64,000 nucleotides of DNA from NCBI GenBank assembly GCA_017517665.1, contig JAFWYP010000035.1, forward strand, positions 1-64,000. Reading direction: 5' to 3'. The notes beneath the pieces were generated by a model that saw only the letters and a list, made by a program, of their open reading frames with translations, did not search any database and was not told where the DNA came from. This document shows positions 49,726-59,204 of the stretch, piece after piece; position 1 is the stretch's first letter, and every line of letters begins with the position of its first letter. The position numbers and the translations under genes were made by a program. This stretch comes from Clostridia bacterium. Lineage in GTDB: Bacteria > Bacillota > Clostridia > Oscillospirales > Acutalibacteraceae.

Positions 49726-50802
49726 ATATACAATATTATCAAGAACCGCAAACGCCTGCGAATAATCCTTTTCCGATTTGAAGCGTGTGATTCTTTTCAG
49801 AATGTTATCATAGAATCTCGGCTCTTCTTCGGTTTCCCTTGCCTCTTCCTGAGCTTTATATTCATCAAAGCTTTTCTTAAGCGTAAAAAGAAATTCATCC
49901 TTAGTATAGACCTTAAATCTTTCAACTTCAAGCTCAAATGCAAGTTCTTCCAATTCCTCAAAGGCATCCGCACCGTATTCTTCTGTCATTTCGCGCATGG
50001 TATCGCCTTCAAAATAATATCTTATTCCCGAAAGATAACCGAAAGCTTTACGTGCATCAAGACAACCCATTTTCATTCTTTTTTCAAACATTTCTTCGCT
50101 GAAATCGAACGCTGCACCCAAATCCTCAATATCATATGGTCTTATATAAATCATTTCCGCACAGGTTATATCATTCTTGTGACCTATCCCCTTTATCGAA
50201 GAAATATCAACAACAATCATTCTGTTATATCCGTTGCGGATAAGCATATTCATGGGCGCATTGTCATAAACACCGCCGTCAAGATATCTCTCGCCCTCGG
50301 GTCCTATCTTACTGACTCCGGGTACCTTTGAGGAGGCAAGAAGATAATCAACAAGCTGACCCTCCGGAATTTTATCAATAAAAATTTCAAGCGGTGTGAA
50401 TTCAGAAAGATAATATGTTACCATTCCGAATTTTACATCGGATTTTCTTACTTTTTCTTCATCAACAAATGGTGCGATAAGTTCTTTTGTTGGTGAAGCA
50501 TCTATTCCGCCGTTTCTGACAATTTCTTTGAAAAGCGCAGGAAAATTCCTGAAGCTGAAAAGATTTTCGGGGTCGCGGAGTTCTTCCGTTATTTTTACGC
50601 CTTTATCTACGGAAGCGCTCTTCCAGAGTGTTTTTGCTTCATCAAATGAATCAGCCGCAATGAGCGCACCGTTGATGGAGCCTATCGAAACTCCCACAAC
50701 AGCCGAAAATTTTATCCCGAGTTCTTTCATAGCCTGCCAAGCACCGAGCTGATAAGCACCCTTTGCACCTCCGCCTGCAAGCACAAGACCGTATTTTTTC
50801 AT
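49723..50802 (-). CDS. Patatin-like phospholipase
   Basis: The oxyanion loop GLVLAGGGAKGAYQLG, the nucleophile GVSIGSING and the dyad Asp in YLDGGVYDNAP are the three patatin signatures. Such enzymes hydrolyse acyl esters of phospholipids. The ~150-residue helical C-terminal part is larger than the minimal patatin domain and has no identified role. GGTGATG precedes ATG 50802. It is single on the minus strand between two plus-strand units. Confidence 0.9.
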   Translation of the reverse strand: MKKYGLVLAGGGAKGAYQLGAWQAMKELGIKFSAVVGVSIGSINGALIAADSFDEAKTLWKSASVDKGVKITEELRDPENLFSFRNFPALFKEIVRNGGIDASPTKELIAPFVDEEKVRKSDVKFGMVTYYLSEFTPLEIFIDKIPEGQLVDYLLASSKVPGVSKIGPEGERYLDGGVYDNAPMNMLIRNGYNRMIVVDISSIKGIGHKNDITCAEMIYIRPYDIEDLGAAFDFSEEMFEKRMKMGCLDARKAFGYLSGIRYYFEGDTMREMTEEYGADAFEELEELAFELEVERFKVYTKDEFLFTLKKSFDEYKAQEEARETEEEPRFYDNILKRITRFKSEKDYSQAFAVLDNIVY

Positions 50803-50875
50803 AACATCACCTTTAAAAGTAATATACTAAATATATTTTACCATATTTCGTTGTTATTGCAACATAAAAAATCTG

Positions 50876-50904
50876 TTGACTTTATCACAATTGCATTATA
50901 TCAT
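50876..50904 (+). promoter_or_regulatory. Promoter of the GH125 gene
   Basis: TTGACT (50876-50881), 17 nt, TATCAT (50899-50904), 34 nt before ATG 50938. Confidence 0.65.
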
Positions 50905-50937
50905 TTTATTATATTGAATTAAGGAAGGTTGTTCTTA

Positions 50938-52220
50938 TGAAACTACCCGTTTGTGTAGAAAAAAGAATGGACGAATACTGCTCCGTTATTGAAAAATACA
51001 GTCAGAAACTTGCAAAGCTTTACAGAAACTGCTATCCCAACACTCTTGAAACCGCCACGGAATTCATGCCTGACGGCTCTGTTTTTGTTTTGACGGGCGA
51101 TATTCCCGCAATGTGGCTTCGTGACTCAACGGCAGAGGTTTCTCACTATATTCCCCTCGCAAAAGAAAATGAAGATATCAGAGATATCATAAAAGGCGTT
51201 ATCAAAAGGCAGAGAATGTACATATCACTCGAGCCTTATGCAAACGCATATAAAAAAGAGCCGAATGACCATAAGGAATTCGACGATTATCCCGAAAATC
51301 ATCCTATTGTCTGGGAAAGAAAATACGAAATCGACTCCCTCTGCTATCCCGTAAGACTTGCCTATCTTTACTGGAAAGCAACGGGTGACAATGATATTCT
51401 CGGCAAGGAGTTCCTTGAAAGCACAAAAACAACGGTCAACCTCTGGAAAACCGAACAGCATCATTTTGAAAAATCACCCTACCGTTTTACAAGGAAAAAT
51501 TGTCCCGAACAGGATACAATTCATAACGACGGCATGGGCAACCCCGTTGATTACACGGGCATGACATGGTCGGGTTTCAGACCGAGCGACGATGCCTGCA
51601 GATACGGTTATCTCGTTGCATCAAATATGTTTGCGGTTGTTGCACTCCGATATCTTGAGGAGATGCTCAATGCGGCATATCCCGACGAAAAAGAGCTTAT
51701 CGCAGACTGCATTTCGCTTAAAGCGGATATCAAAAAGGGAATTTCGGATTTTGCGGTTGTTGAACATGAAAAATACGGCAAAATCTATGCCTGCGAGGTC
51801 AACGGCAAGGGCGATTATTTCCTTTTTGACGATGCAAATGTGCCGAGCCTTATTTCCGCACCCTATCTCGGTTTCTGCGAATACGATGATGAAATTTATC
51901 TGAACACAAGAAGATTCATCTTAAGCAAAGATAACCCCTATTACTATGAAGGCAAATTCGGAAAAGGTGTCGGAAGTCCCCATACTCCCGAAGGCTATAT
52001 CTGGCACATTGCCCTTTCAATGCAGGGTCTTTCAAGCAACAATCCCGAAGAAATCCGTGAAATACTTCATATTCTCGAAACAACCGACGGCGATACGGGT
52101 TATATGCACGAAGGCTTTGATGCAAATGACCCCAATAAATTCACAAGAAGCTGGTTCAGCTGGTCCTGCGCTCTTTTTGCAGAGCTTGTTGAAAAAGCTG
52201 TTGATGAAAAAATAATTTAA
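50938..52220 (+). CDS. GH125 exo-alpha-1,6-mannosidase
   Basis: GH125 traits run through the protein: FVLTGDIPAMWLRDSTAEVS, WERKYEIDSLCYPVRLAYLY, TGMTWSGFRPSDDACRYGYL (general acid probably Asp218), KGVGSPHTPEGYIWHIAL and GYMHEGFDANDP with the base Glu. The family removes alpha-1,6-mannose from N-glycan-type or mannan chains by inversion. There is no signal peptide, so it acts on imported mannosides. AAGGAAGG lies upstream. It is single with its own promoter. Confidence 0.9.
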
Positions 52221-52299
52221 GAAAATCTGAAAAAAGACTTGAAAAAAAAGAAACATTATGATATTATAATATGCGTTCGATAAGAGCGCATATTAATAT

Positions 52300-52375
<76 letters not shown>

Positions 52376-52408
52376 AAAAGCACTTCCATTGGAAGTGCTT
52401 TTTCTGTT
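52376..52408 (+). terminator. Terminator of tRNA-Thr
   Basis: AAAAGCACTTCC pairs with GGAAGTGCTTTT around ATT, followed by TCTG. Confidence 0.85.
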
Positions 52409-52451
52409 ATATCCACTTGTCAGGAATGCTTGATTTATGATAAAATATATG

Positions 52452-52976
52452 TTACGCAGAAGGTTGTTTTGATTTGACAAGCTTATAGATTATCGGCGGG
52501 AGAGCAGAGGCAAGAATCACTGCTGCACAAAAAATAATATGTGCCTCAGAAAAACCCACAGGTCTTGTATTTCCGTAAAACTCCTTGAAAAAGGCTTCAA
52601 AAACTGCTAATGCTGGCATTGCCGGAATCATAAACAGCAAAAGAACAAAGGAAATGTAATCCTCAAATCCAAGACCTAAATATTGATTTACCCAAAGAAA
52701 AAGAAAAGAAGCTGAAAGAATAATCAGAAACAAATATGAGCCGAAGAAAAGTGCATCTTTATCTTTTCTTTTGCAAATCACGGCAAATACAACCGAGTAA
52801 ACAATTAACAAAAGCGGAAATACAAGCGTTATCAGTCTGCTTTCCGTAGGAAGATAAATATAGTCAACCCAAAAAGGCATTCTTCCCGCCGAAAAAACAC
52901 CCAAAGCCCAGACCGCAAGAGTTATTGCAGCGCCGAGAAAAAACTGTTTCGTGTCAGAATGTTTTTTATTTGCCAT
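52452..52976 (-). CDS. Five-helix membrane protein of unknown function
   Basis: The 174-residue product has five hydrophobic segments, beginning FFLGAAITLAVWALGVFSAG, with charged loops. I recognise no family. ATG 52976 has AAAGGAG upstream. It lies between tRNA-Thr and trmO on the opposite strand to both. Confidence 0.65.
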   Translation of the reverse strand: MANKKHSDTKQFFLGAAITLAVWALGVFSAGRMPFWVDYIYLPTESRLITLVFPLLLIVYSVVFAVICKRKDKDALFFGSYLFLIILSASFLFLWVNQYLGLGFEDYISFVLLLFMIPAMPALAVFEAFFKEFYGNTRPVGFSEAHIIFCAAVILASALPPIIYKLVKSKQPSA

Positions 52977-53080
52977 ATTACCACTCCTTTCCTCATCTTA
53001 ATTATATCACGGCAAGAAATTTATTGTATTACGGAATTATTAAGTTTAAATTACAAATAATTACAATTAAAGGTGACAGA

Positions 53081-53764
53081 ATGAAAACCGAAATCAATAT
53101 TATAGCTCATATTCACACCGATTTTTCGTCAAAATTCGGTATTCCCCGTCAAAGCGGACTCGTTGATGAACTTGAAGCAACGATTATTTTTGAAACCGAA
53201 TACCGAAATCCCGATGCGCTTCGGGGAATTGAAGAATATTCGCATTTATGGCTTCTGTGGCAGTTTTCGGAATGCACGGATAAGGAATGGACTCCGACGG
53301 TAAGACCCCCAAGGCTAGGCGGCAACAAAAGAATGGGTGTTTTTGCAACACGCTCCCCTTTCAGACCGAATCCGATAGGTCTTTCTTGCGTTAAGCTTCT
53401 CGGTGTTGAAAAAACGGAAAAATACGGCTGTATCCTCCGTGTTTCGGGCGCAGATTTGCTTGACGGCACTCCGATTTATGACATAAAGCCTTATCTGCCT
53501 TATGTTGATTCTCATCCCGAAGCAAGCAACGGCTTTGCACTTGATGAAAAAGAAGGCAGACTTAACGTTGAATTTCCCGAAGAACTTTTAAATATCATTC
53601 CGACCGAAAAACAAGCCGCACTCATCGCCGTGCTTGCACAAGACCCCAGACCGGGTTATCAGGATATTCCCGAAAGAATTTACGGAATAGAATTTGCAGG
53701 ATATGATATAAGATTCAAGGTTGAAAATTCGGTTTTATCGGTTGTTGAAATAATCAAAATATAA
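53081..53764 (+). CDS. trmO: TrmO (TsaA/YaeB), tRNA t6A37 N6-methyltransferase
   Basis: Family signatures include IIAHIHTDFSSKFGIPRQSG, EYSHLWLLWQFSE, RPPRLGGNKRMGVFATRSPF, RPNPIGLSCVKLLGVE and DIKPYLPYVD. TrmO is a beta-barrel SAM enzyme that methylates t6A37; in E. coli its substrates are Thr tRNAs with GGU anticodon. A tRNA-Thr(GGT) gene lies about 700 bp upstream. ATG 53081 has AAAGGTG upstream; the longer upstream frame lacks a site. The IS200 element begins exactly at its stop codon. Confidence 0.9.
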   Translation: MKTEINIIAHIHTDFSSKFGIPRQSGLVDELEATIIFETEYRNPDALRGIEEYSHLWLLWQFSECTDKEWTPTVRPPRLGGNKRMGVFATRSPFRPNPIGLSCVKLLGVEKTEKYGCILRVSGADLLDGTPIYDIKPYLPYVDSHPEASNGFALDEKEGRLNVEFPEELLNIIPTEKQAALIAVLAQDPRPGYQDIPERIYGIEFAGYDIRFKVENSVLSVVEIIKI

Positions 53765-53880
53765 ATCACAAACCACGCCCGAAAGGACGTGGTTTGAATA
53801 ATAACCCTATAAGGGTAAACAATACCAGCGGCACCTAAAGGTGCATCTAAGCAACACCAACCGCAAATTGGTGTTGCTTT

Positions 53881-54339
53881 TTACTTTGCTATATGAGCAA
53901 ATGGATCTTCATATTCCTTAAATGTCAGTTGGTCCGATACCATATCCTGTGTTTCCTGTTCTCTTATGTACTTTTGGATTGCCGCTTTGTTTCCTCCAAC
54001 CGTACTCACATAATATCCTTTTGCCCAAAACACCCGCCTTCCATATTTGTATTTCAGCTGTGCGTGTCTTTCAAAAATCATCAAGGTACTTTTTCCTTTT
54101 AAGTAACCCATAAATTCCGATACACATATACTTGGTGGAATTGACAGCAACATATGTATGTGGTCCGGCATTGCGTGTGCTTCTATTATCTCTACGTGTT
54201 TGTAATCGCATAACCGCCTCAATATTGCTCCTATGTCTTTCCTTAACTTTCCATACACTACTTTTCTTCTATACTTCGGTACAAGAACTATGTGATATTG
54301 ACACTTCCATCTTGTGTGTGATAAACTACTTTCATCCAC
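53881..54339 (-). CDS. tnpA: IS200-type Y1 transposase TnpA
   Basis: The 152-residue enzyme has the HUH motif in HAMPDHIHMLLSIPPS and the catalytic Tyr in AAIQKYIREQETQ, with KCQYHIVLVPKYRRKVVYG near the start. It cuts and joins single-stranded DNA at hairpins. The start is GTG 54339, 10 nt after AGGAGG; the longer frame crosses the regulatory hairpin. It appears intact. Its ribosome site is locked in a 13-bp inverted repeat. Confidence 0.92.
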   Translation of the reverse strand: MDESSLSHTRWKCQYHIVLVPKYRRKVVYGKLRKDIGAILRRLCDYKHVEIIEAHAMPDHIHMLLSIPPSICVSEFMGYLKGKSTLMIFERHAQLKYKYGRRVFWAKGYYVSTVGGNKAAIQKYIREQETQDMVSDQLTFKEYEDPFAHIAK

Positions 54340-54347
54340 AATTATTC

Positions 54348-54410
54348 GACCTCCTTTGATTTTTAGATTTTGCAGTTGGTGTTGCATTTTCTATTATATC
54401 AAAGGAGGTC
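54348..54410 (-). promoter_or_regulatory. Inverted repeat hiding the tnpA ribosome site
   Basis: GACCTCCTTTGAT (54348-54360) is a perfect complement of ATCAAAGGAGGTC (54398-54410). On the minus-strand transcript the upstream arm would pair with the AGGAGG of tnpA and limit translation, as known for IS200. Confidence 0.8.
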
Positions 54411-54482
54411 TTTTTTTCTAACAATGAACGCTTCCGCTTTGGTGTTTTCCACAAGTATAACTTGTGGTTGATTTCATAAATT

Positions 54483-54520
54483 AATACCCGATGTTTTAGA
54501 ATGCTAAAACATCGGGTATT
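54483..54520. terminator. Strong terminator of the phosphatase operon
   Basis: A perfect 17-bp stem, AATACCCGATGTTTTAG (54483-54499) with 54504-54520, lies between the IS element and the stop codon at 54523. Confidence 0.85.
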
Positions 54521-54522
54521 TA

Positions 54523-56148
54523 TTATGGTTGTATTACTATCGGGTGATTTTCGCTCACATGCTCGATTGTTATAAAATTATTCCTCTTTGCATATGCCCA
54601 CTTCATGCCGAATGCCTTGCAAGCACCGTCAACGGGCATATAAAGCTGACCTTCGTTGCCTCTGAAAACCTCCGCACCGAGGTCAACATCGCCTTTGTTT
54701 GTTACTGCGATATTGCTGCCTTCGGTAAAGGTTGCTTCGTTTCCGTAAATTTTAAGAGTAACCTTGCCCTTTTCACGGATATCCTCACCGCCCGCAAATC
54801 TTATCATCGTTGCAAAAGCGACATACCATTCGCTGTCTTTGCAAACAGCGGGAGTAGACATGTTGCAAAGTCCCAAATCCACGCCCTTATAATAAACTCT
54901 TGTTCTGCCTTCGCCGAAAATCGGAGCAACTCTGTGGGGGCGGATTTCGTCTTTTGACTTATCAATTGAAAATTCATCAATGATTCTGCCGTCGTTAAGT
55001 TCGGAAATCATTGTTATCTTATCGCCGTCAACCTCAACAAGAGCAAAGGATGCAACCTGTTCCTCATGGGGATAGAACGATGCGTGCCATACCTTGTCGG
55101 TTGTTTTTGTTCCCGGAGGATTGAAGTTTGCATTGCCGAGTTCATAATGAACCGTGCCCTGCGAGGGTTTATCAAATAATTCTTCGTTCTTTATCGGGAA
55201 AGAACGGGAAAAGTTGTGCTCATGACCCGAGAAAAGCACATCAAGCATTTCCATTGATTCACGCATCATGGGATAGGTATCGTCGTTTGCGAGGTTCGGC
55301 CCTGCATAATAAACGGGAAAATGCTGAACGCCAAGCTTCCATGTTTTATTGCTTTTGGCTATATCTTCCTTTGCCCATTCATTCATAAGCTCGGGTTCAT
55401 TAACGCCGAAAACATTGAAATGAACGTTACCGTAATCAAAAGAATAAATCTCTGTCTGCCAGCCCTCGGGACCGTTTTTCGGATAAGAATATTCAAGCTG
55501 AGTATTGAAAAACTCCGCAGGCTCGGCATAGTATCTGTTCACTTCATTGGGGAAATAATGCTCAAAGCCTCTGTTATCATGGTTTCCGCAGGTCATCATA
55601 TAGGGCAGATGCTCCATGATGCCTTTCATACCCTCAAACATTGCATTCCACTGGATTTCATGCTGACCGCAGTTTGTGTTATCGCCTGCAGTGAGAATAA
55701 ACTTCACATCGGGATATTTTGAAAGAGTATCTTTGAGGAATTTATTGAGTGTTGAGTAATCGGGGTTATAGTGGTCATCGTCCTTCTGATGGTCAGAAAT
55801 GGCTATAAACTTAAACTTTGTGAGGTTTTCTTCCTCGGTATCAAACCAATATTCTTCGCTGCGGTTTTCATTGCTTCCGCAGGTATAGTAATATCTTGTA
55901 CCCGCTTTAAGATTTGAGGGAGTAGCCCAGAAGATATTGCTCGTGTTTACATCGCTTTTAAAAGGCTTGACTATTGCATCGCAACGCTTCTTTTCTCCGT
56001 CTTTTTCATAATATTCAACATAACCCTCGGCAACATCAAGGCATGAACGCCATGTTATTGTCATGGAGGTTTTTGCATCGCCCGAAATGCTCACCATTAT
56101 ATGGTCGGGTTTTTCAGTTGCAAATCTGTAATTCGGTGTTTTATTCAT
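54523..56148 (-). CDS. Purple-acid-phosphatase-like metallophosphoesterase with C-terminal stalk-like domain
   Basis: An Fn3-like N-terminal domain (residues 10-105, TSMTITWRSCLDVAEGYVEY) precedes a calcineurin-type metallophosphoesterase. Its ligands are FIAISDHQ, LTAGDNTN, TCGNHDN, GVQHFPVYY and FSGHEHNFSR. The last ~130 residues resemble the copper-amine-oxidase-N-type domain found on clostridial surface proteins (VYYKGVDLGL, GEDIREKGKVTLKI, LYMPVDGACKAFGMKWAYAK). No signal peptide is seen despite the secreted-type layout. It is the last gene of a four-gene operon. The substrate is unknown. Confidence 0.8.
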   Translation of the reverse strand: MNKTPNYRFATEKPDHIMVSISGDAKTSMTITWRSCLDVAEGYVEYYEKDGEKKRCDAIVKPFKSDVNTSNIFWATPSNLKAGTRYYYTCGSNENRSEEYWFDTEEENLTKFKFIAISDHQKDDDHYNPDYSTLNKFLKDTLSKYPDVKFILTAGDNTNCGQHEIQWNAMFEGMKGIMEHLPYMMTCGNHDNRGFEHYFPNEVNRYYAEPAEFFNTQLEYSYPKNGPEGWQTEIYSFDYGNVHFNVFGVNEPELMNEWAKEDIAKSNKTWKLGVQHFPVYYAGPNLANDDTYPMMRESMEMLDVLFSGHEHNFSRSFPIKNEELFDKPSQGTVHYELGNANFNPPGTKTTDKVWHASFYPHEEQVASFALVEVDGDKITMISELNDGRIIDEFSIDKSKDEIRPHRVAPIFGEGRTRVYYKGVDLGLCNMSTPAVCKDSEWYVAFATMIRFAGGEDIREKGKVTLKIYGNEATFTEGSNIAVTNKGDVDLGAEVFRGNEGQLYMPVDGACKAFGMKWAYAKRNNFITIEHVSENHPIVIQP

Positions 56149-56150
56149 AA

Positions 56151-57458
56151 TTATTTCACCTTTATTTTAAATAATCTTGCACCGTGGGAATTGACTTCTG
56201 CGGAGAATACACCGTCTGTTACCGCATATTCTTCATGCTTCCACATATCCCAAACGGAATAATTCACGCCGCCCATTGCAATATCGGTAACATCGAAATT
56301 AATGCTTCTTGTTTCATCATCGGTATTGAAAAGAGCCACATATTTGCAATTTTCGCCCTTTGAGGTCCACACGATTTCTCCCTTGCCGTCGGTTTCTTCT
56401 CTCTTGAACTGCCTTGCACCCCATGAGTTTTTAAGCATATCAATAAGCTCTCTGTTCTGAAGAAGAGAAAGGGTGAATTCATCGTTTTCTCGCATTTCGG
56501 CACCAATCATAAGCGGTGAACGGAATATGCCCCAGAGCGTCATCATTGTTATCTGTTCATCATGGGTAAAACGGGTGTATCTGTTTCTGTATTCAGGAAG
56601 CTTTTCTGTTTTCTGAAGTCTGCCGATTGGAAGCATATCACAATCGGGCCATGCACCCTGCTGAACATAATCCTGCCATGCATAGCAGCGTTCAAACATT
56701 GCATAAAGCTTACTCCATTCGTCCCAGAAATCACCCGTCATTCGCCAGAGATTTGCATTTGCGGCGAGATGCTCATGCTCCCATACGGGTGCAGGACCGG
56801 GTGAAAGACTCAGAACCATATCCCTGCCGCAGTTATCAATTGCCTTACGGAGCATTTCAATCTCACGGCGCGCGGAATAGGGGTTGTCCTTAAGGAACTC
56901 AGTGTTTGCGATATCATCGCACTTTATGTAGTCAACACCCCACTCAGCATAGAGTTCAAAAATGGAGTTATAATATTCCTGTGCGCCCTTTGCATCCGGG
57001 TTGATGCCGTACATATCTGTCTGCCACGGACACACGGAATACTGCTGTGCAATATCCTTTGCCGTTACACCTTCCGTTTTTGTTTTTGCATTGGCATGAA
57101 CCGCCTGACGGGGAATACCACGCATGATATGAATACCGAACTTAAGTCCGAGAGAATGAACATAGTCTGCAATGGGTTTGAAGCCTTTTCCCCCTGCCGA
57201 AGAAGGGAATCTCTCGGGCGCGGGAACAAGACGTGAATATTCATCCATATAAAGCGGTGCAAAGTTATGATATCCGTAGCTGTCAGCTGTGGGTTCGGAC
57301 CACTGAATATCGCAGACGATATATTCCCATCCATAGTCTTTGAGGTGCTTTGCCATATAGTCGGCATTTCCGAGAAGCTGCTCTTCATTAACCGCCGCAC
57401 CATAGCAGTCCCAGCTGTTCCATCCCATGGGAGGGGTGGGTGCAAATCTTTTATGCAT
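56151..57458 (-). CDS. GH27 alpha-galactosidase-type enzyme
   Basis: Family GH27 is marked by PTPPMGWNSWDCYGAAVNE, the nucleophile Asp181 in DYIKCDDIANTEF, and the acid/base in WRMTGDFWDEW (probably Asp246), with MTLWGIFRSPLMIGAEM. The end has the usual beta domain. It should release terminal alpha-galactose (or N-acetylgalactosamine/arabinopyranose) inside the cell, as no signal is present. It starts after AAAGGAA and ends 2 nt before the phosphatase start region. Confidence 0.9.
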   Translation of the reverse strand: MHKRFAPTPPMGWNSWDCYGAAVNEEQLLGNADYMAKHLKDYGWEYIVCDIQWSEPTADSYGYHNFAPLYMDEYSRLVPAPERFPSSAGGKGFKPIADYVHSLGLKFGIHIMRGIPRQAVHANAKTKTEGVTAKDIAQQYSVCPWQTDMYGINPDAKGAQEYYNSIFELYAEWGVDYIKCDDIANTEFLKDNPYSARREIEMLRKAIDNCGRDMVLSLSPGPAPVWEHEHLAANANLWRMTGDFWDEWSKLYAMFERCYAWQDYVQQGAWPDCDMLPIGRLQKTEKLPEYRNRYTRFTHDEQITMMTLWGIFRSPLMIGAEMRENDEFTLSLLQNRELIDMLKNSWGARQFKREETDGKGEIVWTSKGENCKYVALFNTDDETRSINFDVTDIAMGGVNYSVWDMWKHEEYAVTDGVFSAEVNSHGARLFKIKVK

Positions 57459-57460
57459 AT

Positions 57461-58285
57461 TTATTTTTCCTTTCGGTAAACTCTTATTTCAAACTCTGCC
57501 TGAGTTTCAAGATAATCGAGATTGTTTATTTTTTGTTGGTCATCAATGCCCGTTTTATAATAATAAGGTGTCATTCTGAAAAGATTCTGTATTGCTTCAT
57601 TTGAGTCAAGACACAGATTCATTTTGACCTGACTTGTTTTTACACAAACAAAATTTTCGGTTTCCCTATCTGGCACATCATTAAGATACGGCTTATCATA
57701 GATTGCCGTCTTGAGTCCGAGAAGATGATTCTCAAGCGGAATCACTCTTATAAGATAACCGCCAGTTTTAAGTACACGGTAAAACTCATCATCCGCTTCG
57801 GGAGAAAAGATATTCAGAACCGCATCAAAGCTTTCATCCGCAAACGGCAAATCAAACAGACTTGCAACGGCAAGTGGAATGCCGCTTTTGCGTTTTGATG
57901 CATATTCAAGCGCATCCTTTGAAATATCAACACCCGAAACAAAAATCTCTTTTCCTTTTTCTGCGTAATACCGTTTCAGACCCGAAGAATACCAGCATTC
58001 TCCGCATCCCGCATCAAGAAAATCTCCGCCGTCGGGAAGATATTTTTCACATATCTCACAAAGAAACTCCCGCAGAAAACTGTAATATCCCGAATCAAGA
58101 AAATCACGTCTTGCCCTGACCATAAGACGGTCATCGCCGTGGCGTTTTGCGGAGGATTTCTGTGACTGCAAAAGATTTATATAGCCGAATTTTGATTTAT
58201 CGAAGCAATGCCCGTTTTCACAGCGGTAAAGCTTTTCTTCTTCGGAAAGCTCTTTTTTGCATACGGGACAAATAAAATTTATCAT
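57461..58285 (-). CDS. rlmA: 23S rRNA (guanine-N1)-methyltransferase, RlmA type
   Basis: The N-terminal zinc knuckle (Cys6, Cys9, Cys22, His26) followed by CFDKSKFGYINLLQSQ and a class I methyltransferase core (FLDAGCGECWYSSGLKRYYA; NIFSPEADDEFYRVLKTGG) identify the RlmA family, which modifies G745/G748 in helix 35 of 23S rRNA. Its start overlaps the isomerase-type gene (ATGA). Residing in a sugar-enzyme operon is unusual for this gene. Confidence 0.88.
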   Translation of the reverse strand: MINFICPVCKKELSEEEKLYRCENGHCFDKSKFGYINLLQSQKSSAKRHGDDRLMVRARRDFLDSGYYSFLREFLCEICEKYLPDGGDFLDAGCGECWYSSGLKRYYAEKGKEIFVSGVDISKDALEYASKRKSGIPLAVASLFDLPFADESFDAVLNIFSPEADDEFYRVLKTGGYLIRVIPLENHLLGLKTAIYDKPYLNDVPDRETENFVCVKTSQVKMNLCLDSNEAIQNLFRMTPYYYKTGIDDQQKINNLDYLETQAEFEIRVYRKEK

Positions 58286-59148
58286 TTCTTAACCCTGTAT
58301 TTCTCTATTTTTCTCATCATTGACCTGCCCACATCGTGCATAAATCTCTCGCAGGCAGGAAGCAAATCATCAGGGAACCCGTTAAGAAAACGGTCTGCCT
58401 CATATGTAAAATTGCCCTTGTAGTCGATTTCACCGAGAGCGTGAAGGATATCTTCCCAATCCATATCCATCATATAAGGAAGTGTGTGGCTGTCGTTGAC
58501 ATTATCGTTATCGTGAATATGAAGGCAACCGAGTCTTCCGCCCATCTGACGAATCATTGCGCCTGCATTGTCGCCTACAAGACCGCAATGTCCGAGGTCA
58601 AGGCAGGCGGTGAAATTATCGGGATTCAGGGCATCAACATATCTGTTGAAATCTTCTGCAACCGAGCAGACATTGGGAACAATTCTGTTAAGTTCTTTAT
58701 CCCATCCCCACATATTTTCAAGAGCAATTATAACTCCATAATCCTTTGCGTAAGGTTCAAGCGAATGATAAAGCTCCATATTACGCTCAAACTGATTTGC
58801 ACTGTACTGAACAGGATGAACAACGCAGATTTTTGCATCAAGCAAACCTGCTATTTCAAGAGCTCTTTTAAGTTTTTCAAAAACATGTACGGTATAAAGG
58901 CTGTCATATTCCTTTGCACTGGGAAAAGGTGCGTGCGACTGTTCAAAAGTAACACCATAATAATCAGCAATATTCTTCAATGCCGTAACATGGTTTTTAT
59001 AACCCGATGTATTCAGCACATCGTTATCGTCATCCATTTTGAACATGGAATAGTCAATTCCGTCAAAACCGCTTTCGCAGATAATGCGTACCGCATCGGC
59101 ATCTCCGAGGCGCTCTGAAATTCTTTCAGTCTGATTTACAAGCTTCAT
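58282..59148 (-). CDS. Sugar-phosphate isomerase/epimerase-type TIM barrel
   Basis: A xylose-isomerase-like barrel: CESGFDGIDYSMFKMDDD, FEQSHAPFPSAKEYDSLY, IALENMWGWDKELN, FTACLDLGHCGLVGD and CLHIHDNDNVNDSHTLP supply the His/Glu/Asp metal ligands. Members isomerise or epimerise sugars and polyols. The substrate is unknown; it is the first gene of the operon with rlmA, GH27 and the phosphatase. AAGGAGG precedes ATG 59148. Confidence 0.85.
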   Translation of the reverse strand: MKLVNQTERISERLGDADAVRIICESGFDGIDYSMFKMDDDNDVLNTSGYKNHVTALKNIADYYGVTFEQSHAPFPSAKEYDSLYTVHVFEKLKRALEIAGLLDAKICVVHPVQYSANQFERNMELYHSLEPYAKDYGVIIALENMWGWDKELNRIVPNVCSVAEDFNRYVDALNPDNFTACLDLGHCGLVGDNAGAMIRQMGGRLGCLHIHDNDNVNDSHTLPYMMDMDWEDILHALGEIDYKGNFTYEADRFLNGFPDDLLPACERFMHDVGRSMMRKIEKYRVKK

Positions 59149-59204
59149 ATAAATCCTCCTTAGTAATCGCCGTTTAAATGGGGTTTCGATTATCAGCGAT
59201 TACC

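Larger units (their letters stand above)
53764..54471 (-). mobile_element. IS200-type insertion sequence (tnpA only)
   Basis: The element runs from four hairpins at its right end (53766-53880) through tnpA to a left-end hairpin CCACAAG/CTTGTGG (54449-54467). There is no tnpB and no terminal inverted repeat, as expected for IS200. The ends are estimated from comparison with the partial copy at 14157. It lies between the trmO stop codon and the terminator of the phosphatase gene. Confidence 0.85.
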
